Positions 15,389-24,567 are shown, numbered from the stretch's first letter. The stretch: DNA of 64,000 nucleotides from Cellulomonas soli (GCF_013409305.1 NZ_JACBZJ010000001.1:2232001-2296000), one strand, 5' to 3'. Numbers and translations are program-made. Notes: generated from the letters alone by a model not told the origin.

Positions 15389-16376
15389 GGGTGGCCCTCC
15401 GTTCGAAGCGCAGCTGGACGAGGGCGATGACCAGGAGGATCGCCATGAGGACCATGGACACGGCGCTGGCGTAGCCGACCTGCGCGCGGTTGAACCCGGT
15501 CTCGTAGATGTACTGGACGATGAGCCGGTTCTCGGTGCCGGGACCGCCGCCGTTGAGGGCCTGCACCATGGCGAACTCCTTCATCGACCCGATGGTGGTC
15601 AGGAGCACGACCATGAACGAGGTCGGGGCGATGCCCGGCAGGGTGATGGCCCGGAACCGCTGCCAGCCGTTCGCGCCGTCGAGCTGCGCGGCCTCGTAGT
15701 ACGAGCGCGGCACGTTCCGGATCGCCGCCATGAACAGCAGCATGTTGAACGCGGTGCTGGCCCACGCCGAGGCGAGCAGGACGACCAGCAGCGAGAGGTT
15801 GGCGTCCGAGGCCCAGGCGACCGGCCCGGCGCCGAGCCGGCCGAGCGCGTAGTTGACGAACCCGAAGCTCTCGCCGAACAGCCAGCGCCAGATGACGCCC
15901 GTGACGATCGGGGAGACGAGCCACGGGACGAAGAACACGATCTTGGCGGCGGCGGTCCCCTTGGCGTGCACGTTGACCAGCAGCACCGCGATGGCCAGCG
16001 AGACCACGTAGGTCAGCGGCACGGACAGGACCACGTACAGCCCCGTGCGGGTCAGCGCGGAGTAGAAGTCCTGGTCGACGAACAAGTCCTGGTAGTTCTG
16101 CAGCCCGACGAAGTCCATGTCGCCCAGGCCGCGGTAGTCCGTGAACGAGTAGGCCAGGCCGAGGGCGCCGGGCCAGACGAAGAACAGGGCGAAGAGCACG
16201 ATCGTCGTGCCGGTCAGGAGCAGCGGTGCCAGCGTGTGGCGGCCGTAGGGGCGCCGACGCCGGGTCCGTGCGGCGCTCGCGGGGACGGTCGTCGCGGGCG
16301 CTGTCGTCGCGGGCGCTGCCGCCGCGGCGGGCGGCGTGGTCTGCTCCGTGTGTGCGCGCACTGGGGCCATGGTCAT
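15378..16376 (-). CDS. Sugar ABC transporter permease, MalF/UgpA type
   Basis: 332 residues. A long Ala/Thr/Pro-rich cytoplasmic N-terminus (about 35 residues) precedes six helices. The EAA loop is YYEAAQLDGANGWQRFRAITLPGIAP. FVGLQNYQDLF in the first loop is typical of the MalF/UgpA group. ATG 16376 has GGAGGA 4 bases upstream; a second ATG at 16370 is possible. The preceding 100-base spacer carries a strong hairpin (16429-16474) that may limit permease expression relative to the binding protein. Confidence 0.93.
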   Translation of the reverse strand: MTMAPVRAHTEQTTPPAAAAAPATTAPATTVPASAARTRRRRPYGRHTLAPLLLTGTTIVLFALFFVWPGALGLAYSFTDYRGLGDMDFVGLQNYQDLFVDQDFYSALTRTGLYVVLSVPLTYVVSLAIAVLLVNVHAKGTAAAKIVFFVPWLVSPIVTGVIWRWLFGESFGFVNYALGRLGAGPVAWASDANLSLLVVLLASAWASTAFNMLLFMAAIRNVPRSYYEAAQLDGANGWQRFRAITLPGIAPTSFMVVLLTTIGSMKEFAMVQALNGGGPGTENRLIVQYIYETGFNRAQVGYASAVSMVLMAILLVIALVQLRFERRATRDF

Positions 16377-16428
16377 CCAGTCCTCCGGACGGGTCGGGTC
16401 GTGCGGGTGCTGCTGTGCTGCGGGGGTG

Positions 16429-16474
16429 CGGCAGGGCCGGCGCGGCCGAGGGGGGAGCGGCGCCGGCCCTGCCG
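16429..16474 (-). promoter_or_regulatory. Intercistronic hairpin between binding protein and permease
   Basis: A perfect 14-bp stem (16429-16442 with 16461-16474; arm core GGCAGGGCCGGCG). It lies between the binding-protein stop and the first permease. Without a T-tract it probably acts as partial terminator or 3'-end stabiliser, giving more binding protein than permease. The second sugar operon has a hairpin in the same place. Confidence 0.65.
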
Positions 16475-16476
16475 GG

Positions 16477-17736
16477 TCATTCGCCGTAGGCGTCGGTGGT
16501 CTGGTCCCCGATGGCCTGCACGGTGGTGGCGAGGTCCTGCTCGTCGTTCAGGTACTTGACGGTCTCGTCCTTGAGCGGCTCGAACTCCAGGACGCGGCCG
16601 GCGAAGCTGTTCTCCAGGGCTGCGGTCGCCTGGTCGCCGGCGATGGGGTCGGACGCCTCGATCTCGGCGTAGAACATGTCGAACGCGTCCGCGTCGGCGG
16701 TGTAGTCGACCTCGAGGCCCGTCTCGGCGGGCAGGAACCCGGAGATCTTCGACAGCTCGGCGTAGTTGGTCGGCTCGTACAGCCAGTTGATGAAGTCGAG
16801 CGTCTCCTGCTCGACGCCCGTGCCGTCGAACGCGACCATCCAGTTGGTGCCGAGGTTGGTGGCGCGGGTGGTCTGCGCGGGCATGAGGGAGGTCGTCCAC
16901 TCGAAGTCGGTGATGTTCTCCGAGAAGTCGGTGACCTGCCAGACGCCCGAGTAGTAGGCGGCGACCTGCCCGCTCTTGAAGAGAGCCGACGGGTCCTCGC
17001 CCGAGAGCCACACCGACTTCGGCATGATGTCGTCGTCGTTCAGACCCTTGAAGTACTCCAGGGCCGTGGCGCCCTCGTCGTCGAGCGCCCAGGTCCCGTC
17101 GGCCTGCTCCTGCACGCCCTGGGAGCCGAACTGGTACATGAAGGAGCGCAGCCGGTGCGCCGAGGCGTCCATGACCATGCCGTACTTGGCGCCCGTGGCC
17201 GCCTTGACCTGCTCGAGCGCGGCGACGAACTCGTCCCAGGTCCACGGGGTGTCGTCGACGCCGGGGTAGGCGACCCCGGCCTGGTCGAAGAGGGACTTGT
17301 TGAGGAAGAGCCCGACCGCGGTGAGGTCGCTGGGCAGGGCCTGCACCTCGCCGTCGGCGTTCTCGACGAGCAGGGAGTCCATGACGCCGTTCTGCTCGGC
17401 GATGTCGGTCAGGTCGAGGATGCTGCTCGACCACAGCGGGTCGACCTCGGAGGCGCGGGCGAGGGCGGGCAGGTCGCCGGCCTGGGCGCCGGAACGCAGC
17501 CGGGTGACGAGGTCGTCGTAGGGCACGTCGACGATCTCGACGTGCACGCCGGTCTCGGCCTCGTACTTGTCGGCCATGGCCTGGTAGCCACCGCCCTGGT
17601 TGGCGTCGCCCGACAGGACGAACTCGAGCGAGACGGGGTCGTCGCCGTCGGAGGCGGTGGCGCCGCCGGCGCACGCGCTGAGGGCGAGCAGGCCGACGAG
17701 CGCCGCCGTGGCGAGGGGGAGCTGAGGGAGCTTCAC
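16477..17736 (-). CDS. Sugar ABC transporter substrate-binding lipoprotein
   Basis: 419-residue extracellular solute-binding protein, family 1. The signal peptide ends in lipobox LSAC near residue 22. VSLEFVLSGDANQGGGYQAMADKYEAETGVHVEIVDVP is the first strand-helix-strand of lobe 1. TPWTWDEFVAALEQV and TNLGTNWMVAFDGTGVEQETLDFINWL are typical sugar-binding-protein segments. It is lipid-anchored on the outer face of the membrane. GTG 17736 has AGGAGA 5 bases upstream. It heads the minus operon, divergent from the ROK regulator gene. Context (NagB, GlcNAc-type kinase, beta-galactosidase) suggests an amino-sugar or galactoside-containing oligosaccharide as ligand. Confidence 0.93.
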   Translation of the reverse strand: MKLPQLPLATAALVGLLALSACAGGATASDGDDPVSLEFVLSGDANQGGGYQAMADKYEAETGVHVEIVDVPYDDLVTRLRSGAQAGDLPALARASEVDPLWSSSILDLTDIAEQNGVMDSLLVENADGEVQALPSDLTAVGLFLNKSLFDQAGVAYPGVDDTPWTWDEFVAALEQVKAATGAKYGMVMDASAHRLRSFMYQFGSQGVQEQADGTWALDDEGATALEYFKGLNDDDIMPKSVWLSGEDPSALFKSGQVAAYYSGVWQVTDFSENITDFEWTTSLMPAQTTRATNLGTNWMVAFDGTGVEQETLDFINWLYEPTNYAELSKISGFLPAETGLEVDYTADADAFDMFYAEIEASDPIAGDQATAALENSFAGRVLEFEPLKDETVKYLNDEQDLATTVQAIGDQTTDAYGE

Positions 17737-17909
17737 GGTTCTCCTGTGCGGGTCGGGAGGCGCCGGCGGGGGTCCGGGGCCACGTGCGGGGGACGGGTGT
17801 CGTGCGGTTCGTGCGGAGCGGTGCGGGGGGCAGTTCGGGGGGAACTTCGGGGGGCACTTCGGGGGACCAGCTGCGGCTCCGGCGGGGATGGCCGGTGTCC
17901 GTGTGAGGC

Positions 17910-17923
17910 CTTTGCTATCAGTG
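17910..17923 (-). promoter_or_regulatory. Shared divergent motif, copy facing the binding-protein operon
   Basis: Reads CACTGATAGCAAAG on the minus strand. It matches 13 of 14 bases of the copy at 18056-18069, which faces the other operon. TTGACC lies upstream on the same strand. It is either a ROK operator or a shared promoter element. Confidence 0.5.
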
Positions 17924-18055
17924 CGATGGGAAAGCGGTCAATCCCCGTTTCGCCCGTCACGCACGCTCGAAACAAGGAATTAACACGAGGAGACCGCCCC
18001 CGAAACGCCCGGCTCAGGGACTTGTCGGAGGGCTTCCCGGCATGGTTGCATCTCA

Positions 18056-18069
18056 CACTGATAGGAAAG
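18056..18069 (+). promoter_or_regulatory. Shared divergent motif, copy facing the ROK operon
   Basis: Reads CACTGATAGGAAAG, 17 bases before ATG 18087. It is the mirror copy of 17910-17923. The placement would let the ROK protein control its own operon. Confidence 0.5.
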
Positions 18070-18086
18070 TGGAAGGAGGAATGGAC

Positions 18087-19244
18087 ATGAGCAGCACGGC
18101 CGCACGGACGGCGACGACACGGGTCGTCACCGACATCAACCGGACCGCGATCCTCGACGCGCTGGCCCAGCACGGACCCCAGACCCGGACCGCGCTCCGG
18201 GAGCGCACCGGCCTGAGCCCGGCCACCGTCGACCGGCTCTGCACCGCCCTCGAGCGCGAAGGGCTCGTCGTGCGCGCCGGCGTCGAGAAGTCCTCCGGCG
18301 GGCGCCCCTCGACGCTCTTCCGCTTCGCCGGCGAGCGCCGCGTCATCGTCACCGCCGAGGTCACAGCGCACGTCTCCCGCGGCCTGCTCGTCGGGCTCGA
18401 CGGCTCGGTCTCCGACCGCGTGGAGCGCTCCTACGGCCCCGACGCCGACCCCGACCGCCGCCTGGACGAGACGCTCGAGCTCGTCGCCGCCCTCGTCCGC
18501 GCGGCCCGCGCCGGCAACCGGTCCTGCCTCGGCGTCGCCCTGTCCGTCCCCGGCGTCGTCGACGACGACGGCCGCGTCTCCAACTCCGCCGAGCTCGGCT
18601 GGGAACGGCTCGCGGTCGGCTCGATCGTCGAGCACCGCACCGGCCTGCCCACCCTCGTCGAGAACGACGCCAACGCGATCGCCGTCGGCGAGTGGACCCA
18701 GGGCGTCGGCGCCGGCACCGACAGCCTCGTCTCCGTGGTGCTCGGCGTCGGCCTCGGCGCCGGCATCGTGTCCCAGGGCCGCCTGGTGCGCGGCGCGCGT
18801 GCCGGAGCCGGCGAGATCGGCTACCTGCTCGCCGGACGGGACGCCTTCGACCGGCTGCACACCCGGCAGGGCGACCTCGAGTCCCGCATCGGCGCCCTCG
18901 CCGCCCGGTACCAGGGCGAGCGGGGTCCGCTCGGCACCGCCGGGCTGCTCGACGCCGCCGCCGCCGGGGACGCCGCCGCGCTGCCGCTCGCCGACGAGCT
19001 GCTCGACTACCTCAGCCTCTCGATCGCCGCCCTCACCACCGTGCTCGACCCCGAGGTCGTCGTCCTGTCCGGCCAGCTGCCGCAGGACACCGCCTGGCTG
19101 CTGCACGGCGTCGAGGGACGCCTCACCGGGCGCATCCCCTTCCCGCCGAAGGTCGTCGTCGGAGCCCTCGGCGCCGACGCACCGCTGCTCGGCGTCGGGG
19201 AGCTCATGGCCCGCCGGACGAAGGGATCTGTCTACCTTGCCTGA
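18087..19244 (+). CDS. ROK family transcriptional repressor
   Basis: 385 residues. The N-terminal winged helix (about residues 10-75: NRTAILDALAQHGPQTRTALRERTGLSPATVDRLCTALEREGLV) precedes a ROK sugar-kinase-like domain (VALSVPGVVDDDGRV, LVENDANAIAVGEW, VVLGVGLGAGIVSQGRLVRGARAGAGEIGYLL). The zinc-binding cysteine cluster of many ROK proteins is not visible. ATG 18087 is preferred because AGGAGG at 18075-18080 abuts the earlier ATG at 18081 but is 6-7 bases from this one. It heads the operon with a kinase, beta-galactosidase and transporter, and probably represses both divergent operons until a sugar or sugar phosphate binds. Confidence 0.9.
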   Translation: MSSTAARTATTRVVTDINRTAILDALAQHGPQTRTALRERTGLSPATVDRLCTALEREGLVVRAGVEKSSGGRPSTLFRFAGERRVIVTAEVTAHVSRGLLVGLDGSVSDRVERSYGPDADPDRRLDETLELVAALVRAARAGNRSCLGVALSVPGVVDDDGRVSNSAELGWERLAVGSIVEHRTGLPTLVENDANAIAVGEWTQGVGAGTDSLVSVVLGVGLGAGIVSQGRLVRGARAGAGEIGYLLAGRDAFDRLHTRQGDLESRIGALAARYQGERGPLGTAGLLDAAAAGDAAALPLADELLDYLSLSIAALTTVLDPEVVVLSGQLPQDTAWLLHGVEGRLTGRIPFPPKVVVGALGADAPLLGVGELMARRTKGSVYLA

Positions 19245-20163
19245 CCAGAGCACCGCCCTGGCCACCGCCGTCTCCCACGTGGGCGTCGACGTCGGCGGCA
19301 CCAAGACGCACGTCGCCGTCGTCGGCACCGACGGGAGCCGGCAGGACGCCGTGCTGCCCTCGGCCGGCTGGCGCCGCGGCTCCACGTTCGACACCCTCGA
19401 GAACTTCGACCGGCTCGCCGCCACCGTCGACGCCGTCGCCCCCGGCTGCCTGCACACCCGGGTCGTCGTCGGGCTGCACGGCCTCGACACCGCCGAGCAG
19501 CGCCGCATCGCCCGCACCGAGCTCGCTGCCCGGTCCCGGGGCAGCGTGCAGGTCGTCAACGACGCCGAGCTGCTCGGGCCCGCAGCCGGGTACGCGCAGT
19601 GCATCCAGCTCATCGTCGGCACCGGGGCCATCGCCATGGGGGTCGACGTGCACGGCACGCTGCTCACCGCGGACGGCTACGGCGCGGTGCTCGGGGACGA
19701 CGGCAGCGCCCCGGCGCTCGTGCGCGAGACCGTCCGGGCCGCCATGCGGCACGCCGACCTGCACGGCGAGGCCGCCGCGCTCGCCGACCCCGTCGTCGCC
19801 GCGCTCGCCTCCGCCTACCGGGCAGCGAGCGTCGCCGACCTCGCACTCGCCGTCAGCACCGAGGACGCCTACGACTGGGGCCGGCACGCCCCGCTCGTCT
19901 TCGCCGCGGCCGCAGCCGGGTCCGCGGTCGCCCAGGGCGTCGTCGAGTCGGCCGCCGAGGCGCTGACCAGGGACGTCCTGGCCGTCCGGAGCCGTGGCGC
20001 GCTCGGTACGGTCGTCGTGGCAGCCGGCGGGGTGATCACGCACCAGCCCGGCCTGCAGCAGGCGTTCGCCGAACGCCTCGCCCGTCACGACCCGGAGCTG
20101 ACCGTGCACGTGCTGACCGTCCCGCCCGTCGAAGGTGCCCTCGTCCTCGCGGCCGCCCTGTGA
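19237..20163 (+). CDS. BadF/BadG/BcrA-type N-acetylglucosamine kinase
   Basis: 308 residues of the actin-like ATPase fold. VGVDVGGTKTHVAVVGTDG is the phosphate-1 loop. VVNDAELLGPAAG is the region of the catalytic Asp. QLIVGTGAIAMGVD is phosphate 2, and TVVVAAGGVITHQPGLQQAF is the adenosine motif. These match the BadF/BcrA family that includes eukaryotic and bacterial GlcNAc/GlcN kinases. It would phosphorylate an imported amino sugar for the deaminase and isomerases of the divergent operon. The start is TTG 19237, overlapping the ROK stop by 8 bases, with AAGGGA upstream. Exact sugar specificity is inferred. Confidence 0.83.
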   Translation: MPDQSTALATAVSHVGVDVGGTKTHVAVVGTDGSRQDAVLPSAGWRRGSTFDTLENFDRLAATVDAVAPGCLHTRVVVGLHGLDTAEQRRIARTELAARSRGSVQVVNDAELLGPAAGYAQCIQLIVGTGAIAMGVDVHGTLLTADGYGAVLGDDGSAPALVRETVRAAMRHADLHGEAAALADPVVAALASAYRAASVADLALAVSTEDAYDWGRHAPLVFAAAAAGSAVAQGVVESAAEALTRDVLAVRSRGALGTVVVAAGGVITHQPGLQQAFAERLARHDPELTVHVLTVPPVEGALVLAAAL

Positions 20164-23100
20164 GCGTCTCCGCGCGCCTGCTGGCCGACCTGTCCGCCCC
20201 GCTGCCCGGTCGCGGGGCGATCCCGCCGCGCGCGCACCTGCGCACCGACGCCCCCGCGCAGCTGCTCGACGGCACCTGGCAGGTGCGCGTGTGGCCCACG
20301 CCCCGGCACGTGCCCGACGAGGAGAGCTGGCTGACCGACGAGACGCCCGACGGCGCCGGCTGGTCGCCCATCCCCGTGCCGTCGCACTGGGTGCTCGAAG
20401 GGCACGGCTCACCGGCCTACAGCAACCTGCAGTACCCGTTCCCGATCGACCCGCCGTTCCCGCCCGACGACAACCCCGTGGCCGACCACCGGCTGGTCCT
20501 CACCGCCGACGACGCGCTCGCCGGCCACCCCACGCTGCTGCGGTTCGAGGGCGTCGACAACGCCGCGACCGTCTGGCTCAACGGCGTCGAGCTCGGCACC
20601 ACGCGCGGCAGCCGCCTGACCCACGAGTTCCTCACCACCGGCATCCTGCGGCCCGGCACGAACGTCCTCGCGGTGCGCGTCGCCCAGTGGTCGGCCTCGA
20701 GCTACCTCGAGGACCAGGACATGTGGTGGCTGCCCGGGGTGTTCCGCAGCGTCACCCTGCTGGCCCGCCCGGCCGGCGGCGTGCGGGACGTCTTCGTGCA
20801 CGCCGGCTACGACCACCGCGACGGCTTCGGCACCCTGCGCGTCGACGTCGACCGTGAGGACGGCGCCGCCGGACCCGCGCTGCTGTCGGTCCCCGCGCTC
20901 GGCCTCGTCGACGTCGCCGTCGGCACCGAGCACCGCGTACCCGGCGTCGCGCCGTGGTCCGCCGAGACGCCCGTGCTGCACGACGCGACCGTACGAACCG
21001 GCACCGAGACCGTGCACCTGCGCATCGGCTTCCGCACCGTGCACGTCGAGGACGCCACCCTGATGCTCAACGGCCGCCCGCTGCTGCTGCGCGGCGTCAA
21101 CCGGCACGAGCACCACCCGGTGCACGGCCGCGTGCTGCCGCCCGAGACGGTGCGCGCCGAGCTGGAGCTGATGAAGCAGCACCACGTCAACGCGATCCGC
21201 ACCTCGCACTACCCGCCGCGCGCCGACCTGCTCGACCTGGCCGACGAGCTCGGCTTCTACGTGATCCTCGAGAACGACCTGGAGACGCACGGCTTCGCGC
21301 TCGTCGGCTGGCGTGGCAACCCCAGCGACGACCCGCGCTGGTTCCCCGCGTACGCCGACCGGATGTGCCGGACCGTCGAGCGGGACAAGAACCACTGCTC
21401 GGTGCTCCTGTGGTCCCTCGGCAACGAGTCGGGCACCGGCAGCAACCTCGAGGCCATCGCCCGCTGGACCCGGCGGCGCGACCCCGACCGGCTCGTGCAC
21501 TACGAGGGCGACTGGGACTCGACCTACGTCGACGTGTACTCGCGCATGTACGCCACGACCGACGAGGTCGCGGCGATCGCCGCCGAGCCGCCCGCCGACC
21601 GCTTCGCCGACCCGATCCGCCGGCACCGGCGCGAGCTGCCTTTCCTGCAGTGCGAGTACGTGCACGCCATGGGCAACGGGCCCGGCGGGCTGCGCGAGTA
21701 CCAGGACCTGTTCCACGCGCACCCGCGGCTGGCCGGCGGGTTCGTCTGGGAGTGGGTCGAGCACACCCTCGACGGCGGACCGACCGCGGACGGCACGGGA
21801 CGGCGCGGGCTGTACGGCGGCGACTTCGGCGAGTCCGTGCACGACGGCAGCTTCGTCGTCGACGGCCTCGTGCACGCCGACCGCACCCCGGGCCCGGCGC
21901 TGGCCGACCTCAAGGCCGTGTGGGCGCCCGTCGCCCTGACCCTCGCCGACGACCTGTCGACGCTGACGGTGACCAACCGGTACCACGCGCTCGGGCTCGC
22001 GCACCTGGCGTTCACCTGGTCGGTCGCGGGCGCTGAGGGCGCGGGGGGTGCCGCCGGCACTGACGCCGGCACCGGCGATGCCGACGGCACTGACGTGCCG
22101 GTCGAACCTGCCGACGTCTCCGGCGAGATCGACGTGCCCGACGTGCCCGCAGGGGAGAGCGCGATCGTGCCGCTCGCCCTGCCCTCCCACCTCGAGGGCC
22201 GCACGGTCACGGTCACGGCCAGTACCCGGCACGCCGGGGGCAGTTGCCCGGCCGGGCACGAGGTCGCCTGGACCCAGCGCGTCGTCGCGCCCGCCCCGGC
22301 GGGTCTGCAGGGACCCGCGGTCGTCCCGTTCGAGGAGGAGTCGCTGCTGCGCGTCGGCCCGCTCGCGGTCTGCACCCGCACCGGCCTGCCCGTGCGGCTC
22401 GGCGACCTCGCGCTGCACGACGTCGCCGTCGGCCTGTGGCGCGCACCGACGGAGAACGACCGCGGGGTCGGCTGGGACGAGCCCGACCTGCCGTCCGTCG
22501 CGGACCGCTGGGCGGCCGCACGCCTCGACGACCTGCGCAGCCGCCTGCTGTCGATCACCACCGACGGCCGGGCGGTCGTCGTCCGCACGCGCGTGGCACC
22601 CCCGGTCCTCGACGTCGGGGTCGACTGCACCTGGCGCTGGACGTCGGACGGCGACGTCGTGCTGCTGGACCTGCAGGTCCAGCCGTTCGGCAGCTGGCCG
22701 TGCGACTGGGCGCGCGTCGGCGTCGACCTGTGCCTGGCCGCGCCGACCGACGAGGTAACCTGGACGGGCCTGGGCCCGGGCCCGCAGTACCCCGACACCG
22801 GGTACGGCGCACGCCACGGCACGTTCACCGCCGACCGCGACACGTTTGCCGTCCGCACGGTGCGCCCGCAGGAGCACGGGGCCCGTCGGGTCGACGACGC
22901 GAGCGTGCGCACGGGCGACGGCGGGCTGCGCGTGCGAGGTTCGGGCGTCTGGCTGACGGCCCGGCCGTGGGACCGCCACACGGTCGCGACCACCGGCCAC
23001 GACCACGACCTGCCGCCCGCGGCTGCCACGTACGTGTCCATCGACGCCGCCCTCAGCGGGGTCGGCACGGCGTCCTGCGGCCAGGGCGTGCTGCCCGCCT

Positions 23101-23165
23101 ACCGTCTGCCGGCCTCCCGGCAGACCTTGCGCGTCCTGCTGGAGCCGCTCGGACCCGTGCGGTGA
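20160..23165 (+). CDS. lacZ: Beta-galactosidase, glycoside hydrolase family 2 (LacZ type)
   Basis: 1001 residues, full LacZ length. The N-terminal sugar-binding domain has IPVPSHWVLEGHGSPAYSNLQYPFP. The immunoglobulin-like and TIM-barrel domains follow, with RGVNRHEHHPVHGRVL and MKQHHVNAIRTSHYPP. The acid/base is E423 in WSLGNESGTGSN and the nucleophile E499 in LQCEYVHAMGNG. GGFVWEWVEHTLD completes the active site. The C-terminal Bgal small-chain domain includes WRAPTENDRGVGWD. There is no signal peptide, so it cleaves imported beta-galactosides inside the cell. An Ala/Gly/Asp-rich insertion near residues 620-650 is unusual. GTG 20160 overlaps the kinase stop (GTGA). Confidence 0.95.
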   Translation: MSVSARLLADLSAPLPGRGAIPPRAHLRTDAPAQLLDGTWQVRVWPTPRHVPDEESWLTDETPDGAGWSPIPVPSHWVLEGHGSPAYSNLQYPFPIDPPFPPDDNPVADHRLVLTADDALAGHPTLLRFEGVDNAATVWLNGVELGTTRGSRLTHEFLTTGILRPGTNVLAVRVAQWSASSYLEDQDMWWLPGVFRSVTLLARPAGGVRDVFVHAGYDHRDGFGTLRVDVDREDGAAGPALLSVPALGLVDVAVGTEHRVPGVAPWSAETPVLHDATVRTGTETVHLRIGFRTVHVEDATLMLNGRPLLLRGVNRHEHHPVHGRVLPPETVRAELELMKQHHVNAIRTSHYPPRADLLDLADELGFYVILENDLETHGFALVGWRGNPSDDPRWFPAYADRMCRTVERDKNHCSVLLWSLGNESGTGSNLEAIARWTRRRDPDRLVHYEGDWDSTYVDVYSRMYATTDEVAAIAAEPPADRFADPIRRHRRELPFLQCEYVHAMGNGPGGLREYQDLFHAHPRLAGGFVWEWVEHTLDGGPTADGTGRRGLYGGDFGESVHDGSFVVDGLVHADRTPGPALADLKAVWAPVALTLADDLSTLTVTNRYHALGLAHLAFTWSVAGAEGAGGAAGTDAGTGDADGTDVPVEPADVSGEIDVPDVPAGESAIVPLALPSHLEGRTVTVTASTRHAGGSCPAGHEVAWTQRVVAPAPAGLQGPAVVPFEEESLLRVGPLAVCTRTGLPVRLGDLALHDVAVGLWRAPTENDRGVGWDEPDLPSVADRWAAARLDDLRSRLLSITTDGRAVVVRTRVAPPVLDVGVDCTWRWTSDGDVVLLDLQVQPFGSWPCDWARVGVDLCLAAPTDEVTWTGLGPGPQYPDTGYGARHGTFTADRDTFAVRTVRPQEHGARRVDDASVRTGDGGLRVRGSGVWLTARPWDRHTVATTGHDHDLPPAAATYVSIDAALSGVGTASCGQGVLPAYRLPASRQTLRVLLEPLGPVR

Positions 23166-24418
23166 GGCTGCGGTCCGACCCGGTCGTCCGGCTGCGCGCG
23201 CTCGTCCTCGCGGCCTACTGCGTCAACGGCTTCTGCCTGTCCGCCTGGAACGTGCGGCTCGCGGCCATCGGCGAGCAGACCGGGCTGGACGCGGCCGGGC
23301 TCGGACGGTTCCTCATGGCCGGGGCGATCGGCACGCTCGTCACGATCCCCGTCGCCGGGCGCTGGGTCGCCCGGGCGGGCTCGCGCCGGGTCTACGGGCT
23401 CGCGACCGTCGGGTTCGTCGTGGCCTACCTCGCGCTGGCCGCCGCGATCGCCCTCGGCGCCGTGTGGCCGCTGCTGGCCGCCAACGCCCTGCACGGTGCC
23501 GCGTTCGCCCTGACCAACGTGCCGCAGAGCGTGCTGGGCACCCAGGCCGAGCGTCGCGTCGGCCGCTCGATCCTGTCGCAGTTCCACGCGGCGTACTCGA
23601 TCGCCGCCGCGCTCGGTGCCGCGCTCGGCGGGCTGGCCGCCACCGCGGGCCTCGGCCCGGCGCCGCAGCTCCTGGCGCTCGCCGTGCTGGCCGGTGCGGC
23701 CCGGACCGCGGTGTGGTCCGGGCTGCGCGGAGCTGGCACCCTCGACCCGCTGCCCGCCCGCCCCGTGCCACCGTCCGGACCGGACGAGGAGCCGACGCCG
23801 CGCGGGCGGCGCACCGGGGTCTGGCTCGAGACCTCGACGCTGCTGCTCGGCACCGTCGTCTTCGGTGCCGCGCTCTCGGAGGGGGCCGCCAACAACTGGA
23901 TCACCCCGACCCTGATCGACGCCTTCCCCGTCGACGAGGGCACCGCGGCGACCGCCGTCTCGGTGTTCCTCGTCGCCCAGACGCTCGGCCGGATCGCCGG
24001 CGGGCGGCTCGTCGACCGGTTCGGGGCGACGGTGGCGCTCGTCACCTCCGGGCTCGTCTCGACGGCCGGGGTCGTCCTGTTCGCCGCGGCGCCCGTGCTG
24101 TGGCTGTGCTGGGTCGGCGCCGGGGTCTGGGGCCTGGGAGCGGCGCTGTCCGTGCCCGTCGCGATCTCGGTCGCGGCGCGGGGCGGGGACGCACCGACCC
24201 GGATCGCCGCGGTCACCTCGCTCAGCTCGCTCGCCAACATCGCCGGGCCGCCGCTCATCGGCGCCGCGGCCGACGCCGTGGGCCTGCGATGGGCCGTCGG
24301 CGCCGTGGGCGTCGTGCTGCTCGCCGGGGCGGTCGCGGGGCGGTTCGCCGCTCGCGACCGCCGCCCTCGGATCGCGCCGGTGCGCGCAGAGCCTCAACCG
24401 GTCGACGCCGCCGGCTGA
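23162..24418 (+). CDS. MFS transporter
   Basis: 418-residue permease with about 12 helices. PVAGRWVARAGSRRVYGLATV is the loop 2-3 signature. A cytoplasmic Pro/Arg-rich loop splits the two six-helix halves (ARPVPPSGPDEEPTPRGRRTG). GRIAGGRLVDRFGATVALV is the mirror signature in the second half. GTG 23162 overlaps the lacZ stop (GTGA), so it is the fourth gene of the ROK operon. It may export or exchange a sugar, or import a simpler galactoside; the direction and substrate are not visible. FucP-like or 'sugar MFS' similarity is possible. Confidence 0.88.
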   Translation: MRLRSDPVVRLRALVLAAYCVNGFCLSAWNVRLAAIGEQTGLDAAGLGRFLMAGAIGTLVTIPVAGRWVARAGSRRVYGLATVGFVVAYLALAAAIALGAVWPLLAANALHGAAFALTNVPQSVLGTQAERRVGRSILSQFHAAYSIAAALGAALGGLAATAGLGPAPQLLALAVLAGAARTAVWSGLRGAGTLDPLPARPVPPSGPDEEPTPRGRRTGVWLETSTLLLGTVVFGAALSEGAANNWITPTLIDAFPVDEGTAATAVSVFLVAQTLGRIAGGRLVDRFGATVALVTSGLVSTAGVVLFAAAPVLWLCWVGAGVWGLGAALSVPVAISVAARGGDAPTRIAAVTSLSSLANIAGPPLIGAAADAVGLRWAVGAVGVVLLAGAVAGRFAARDRRPRIAPVRAEPQPVDAAG

Positions 24419-24567
24419 CCGCGTCGGCCCCGACCCGGCACACGCGGCGGCACGCTCCCCCGGATGGCTGAACGGGGGGCCGGACAGGCGCCCGGCCGAG
24501 TGAAGCACCGGGCGAAAAAGTGGGGACCAACGACCCACCACAGACCGCCTGGTCCCACACTGGTCAC

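Larger units (their letters stand above)
17737..18086. promoter_or_regulatory. Divergent control region of the amino-sugar locus
   Basis: 350 gene-free bases between the binding-protein operon and the ROK operon. It holds two oppositely oriented copies of CACTGATAGSAAAG (17910-17923 minus, 18056-18069 plus). A TTGACC on the minus strand (complement of 17934-17939) could be a -35 for the binding-protein operon. The rest is GC-rich, with a short Gly-codon-like repeat near 17820-17870 (gggggcacttcggggg units). Confidence 0.55.

Noticed and set aside
20409..23006. An 865-codon frame opposite the GH2 gene
   Set aside because: It is a low-stop shadow of lacZ: the translation is Arg/Val/Gly-rich with no domain, and lacZ has all its catalytic motifs.
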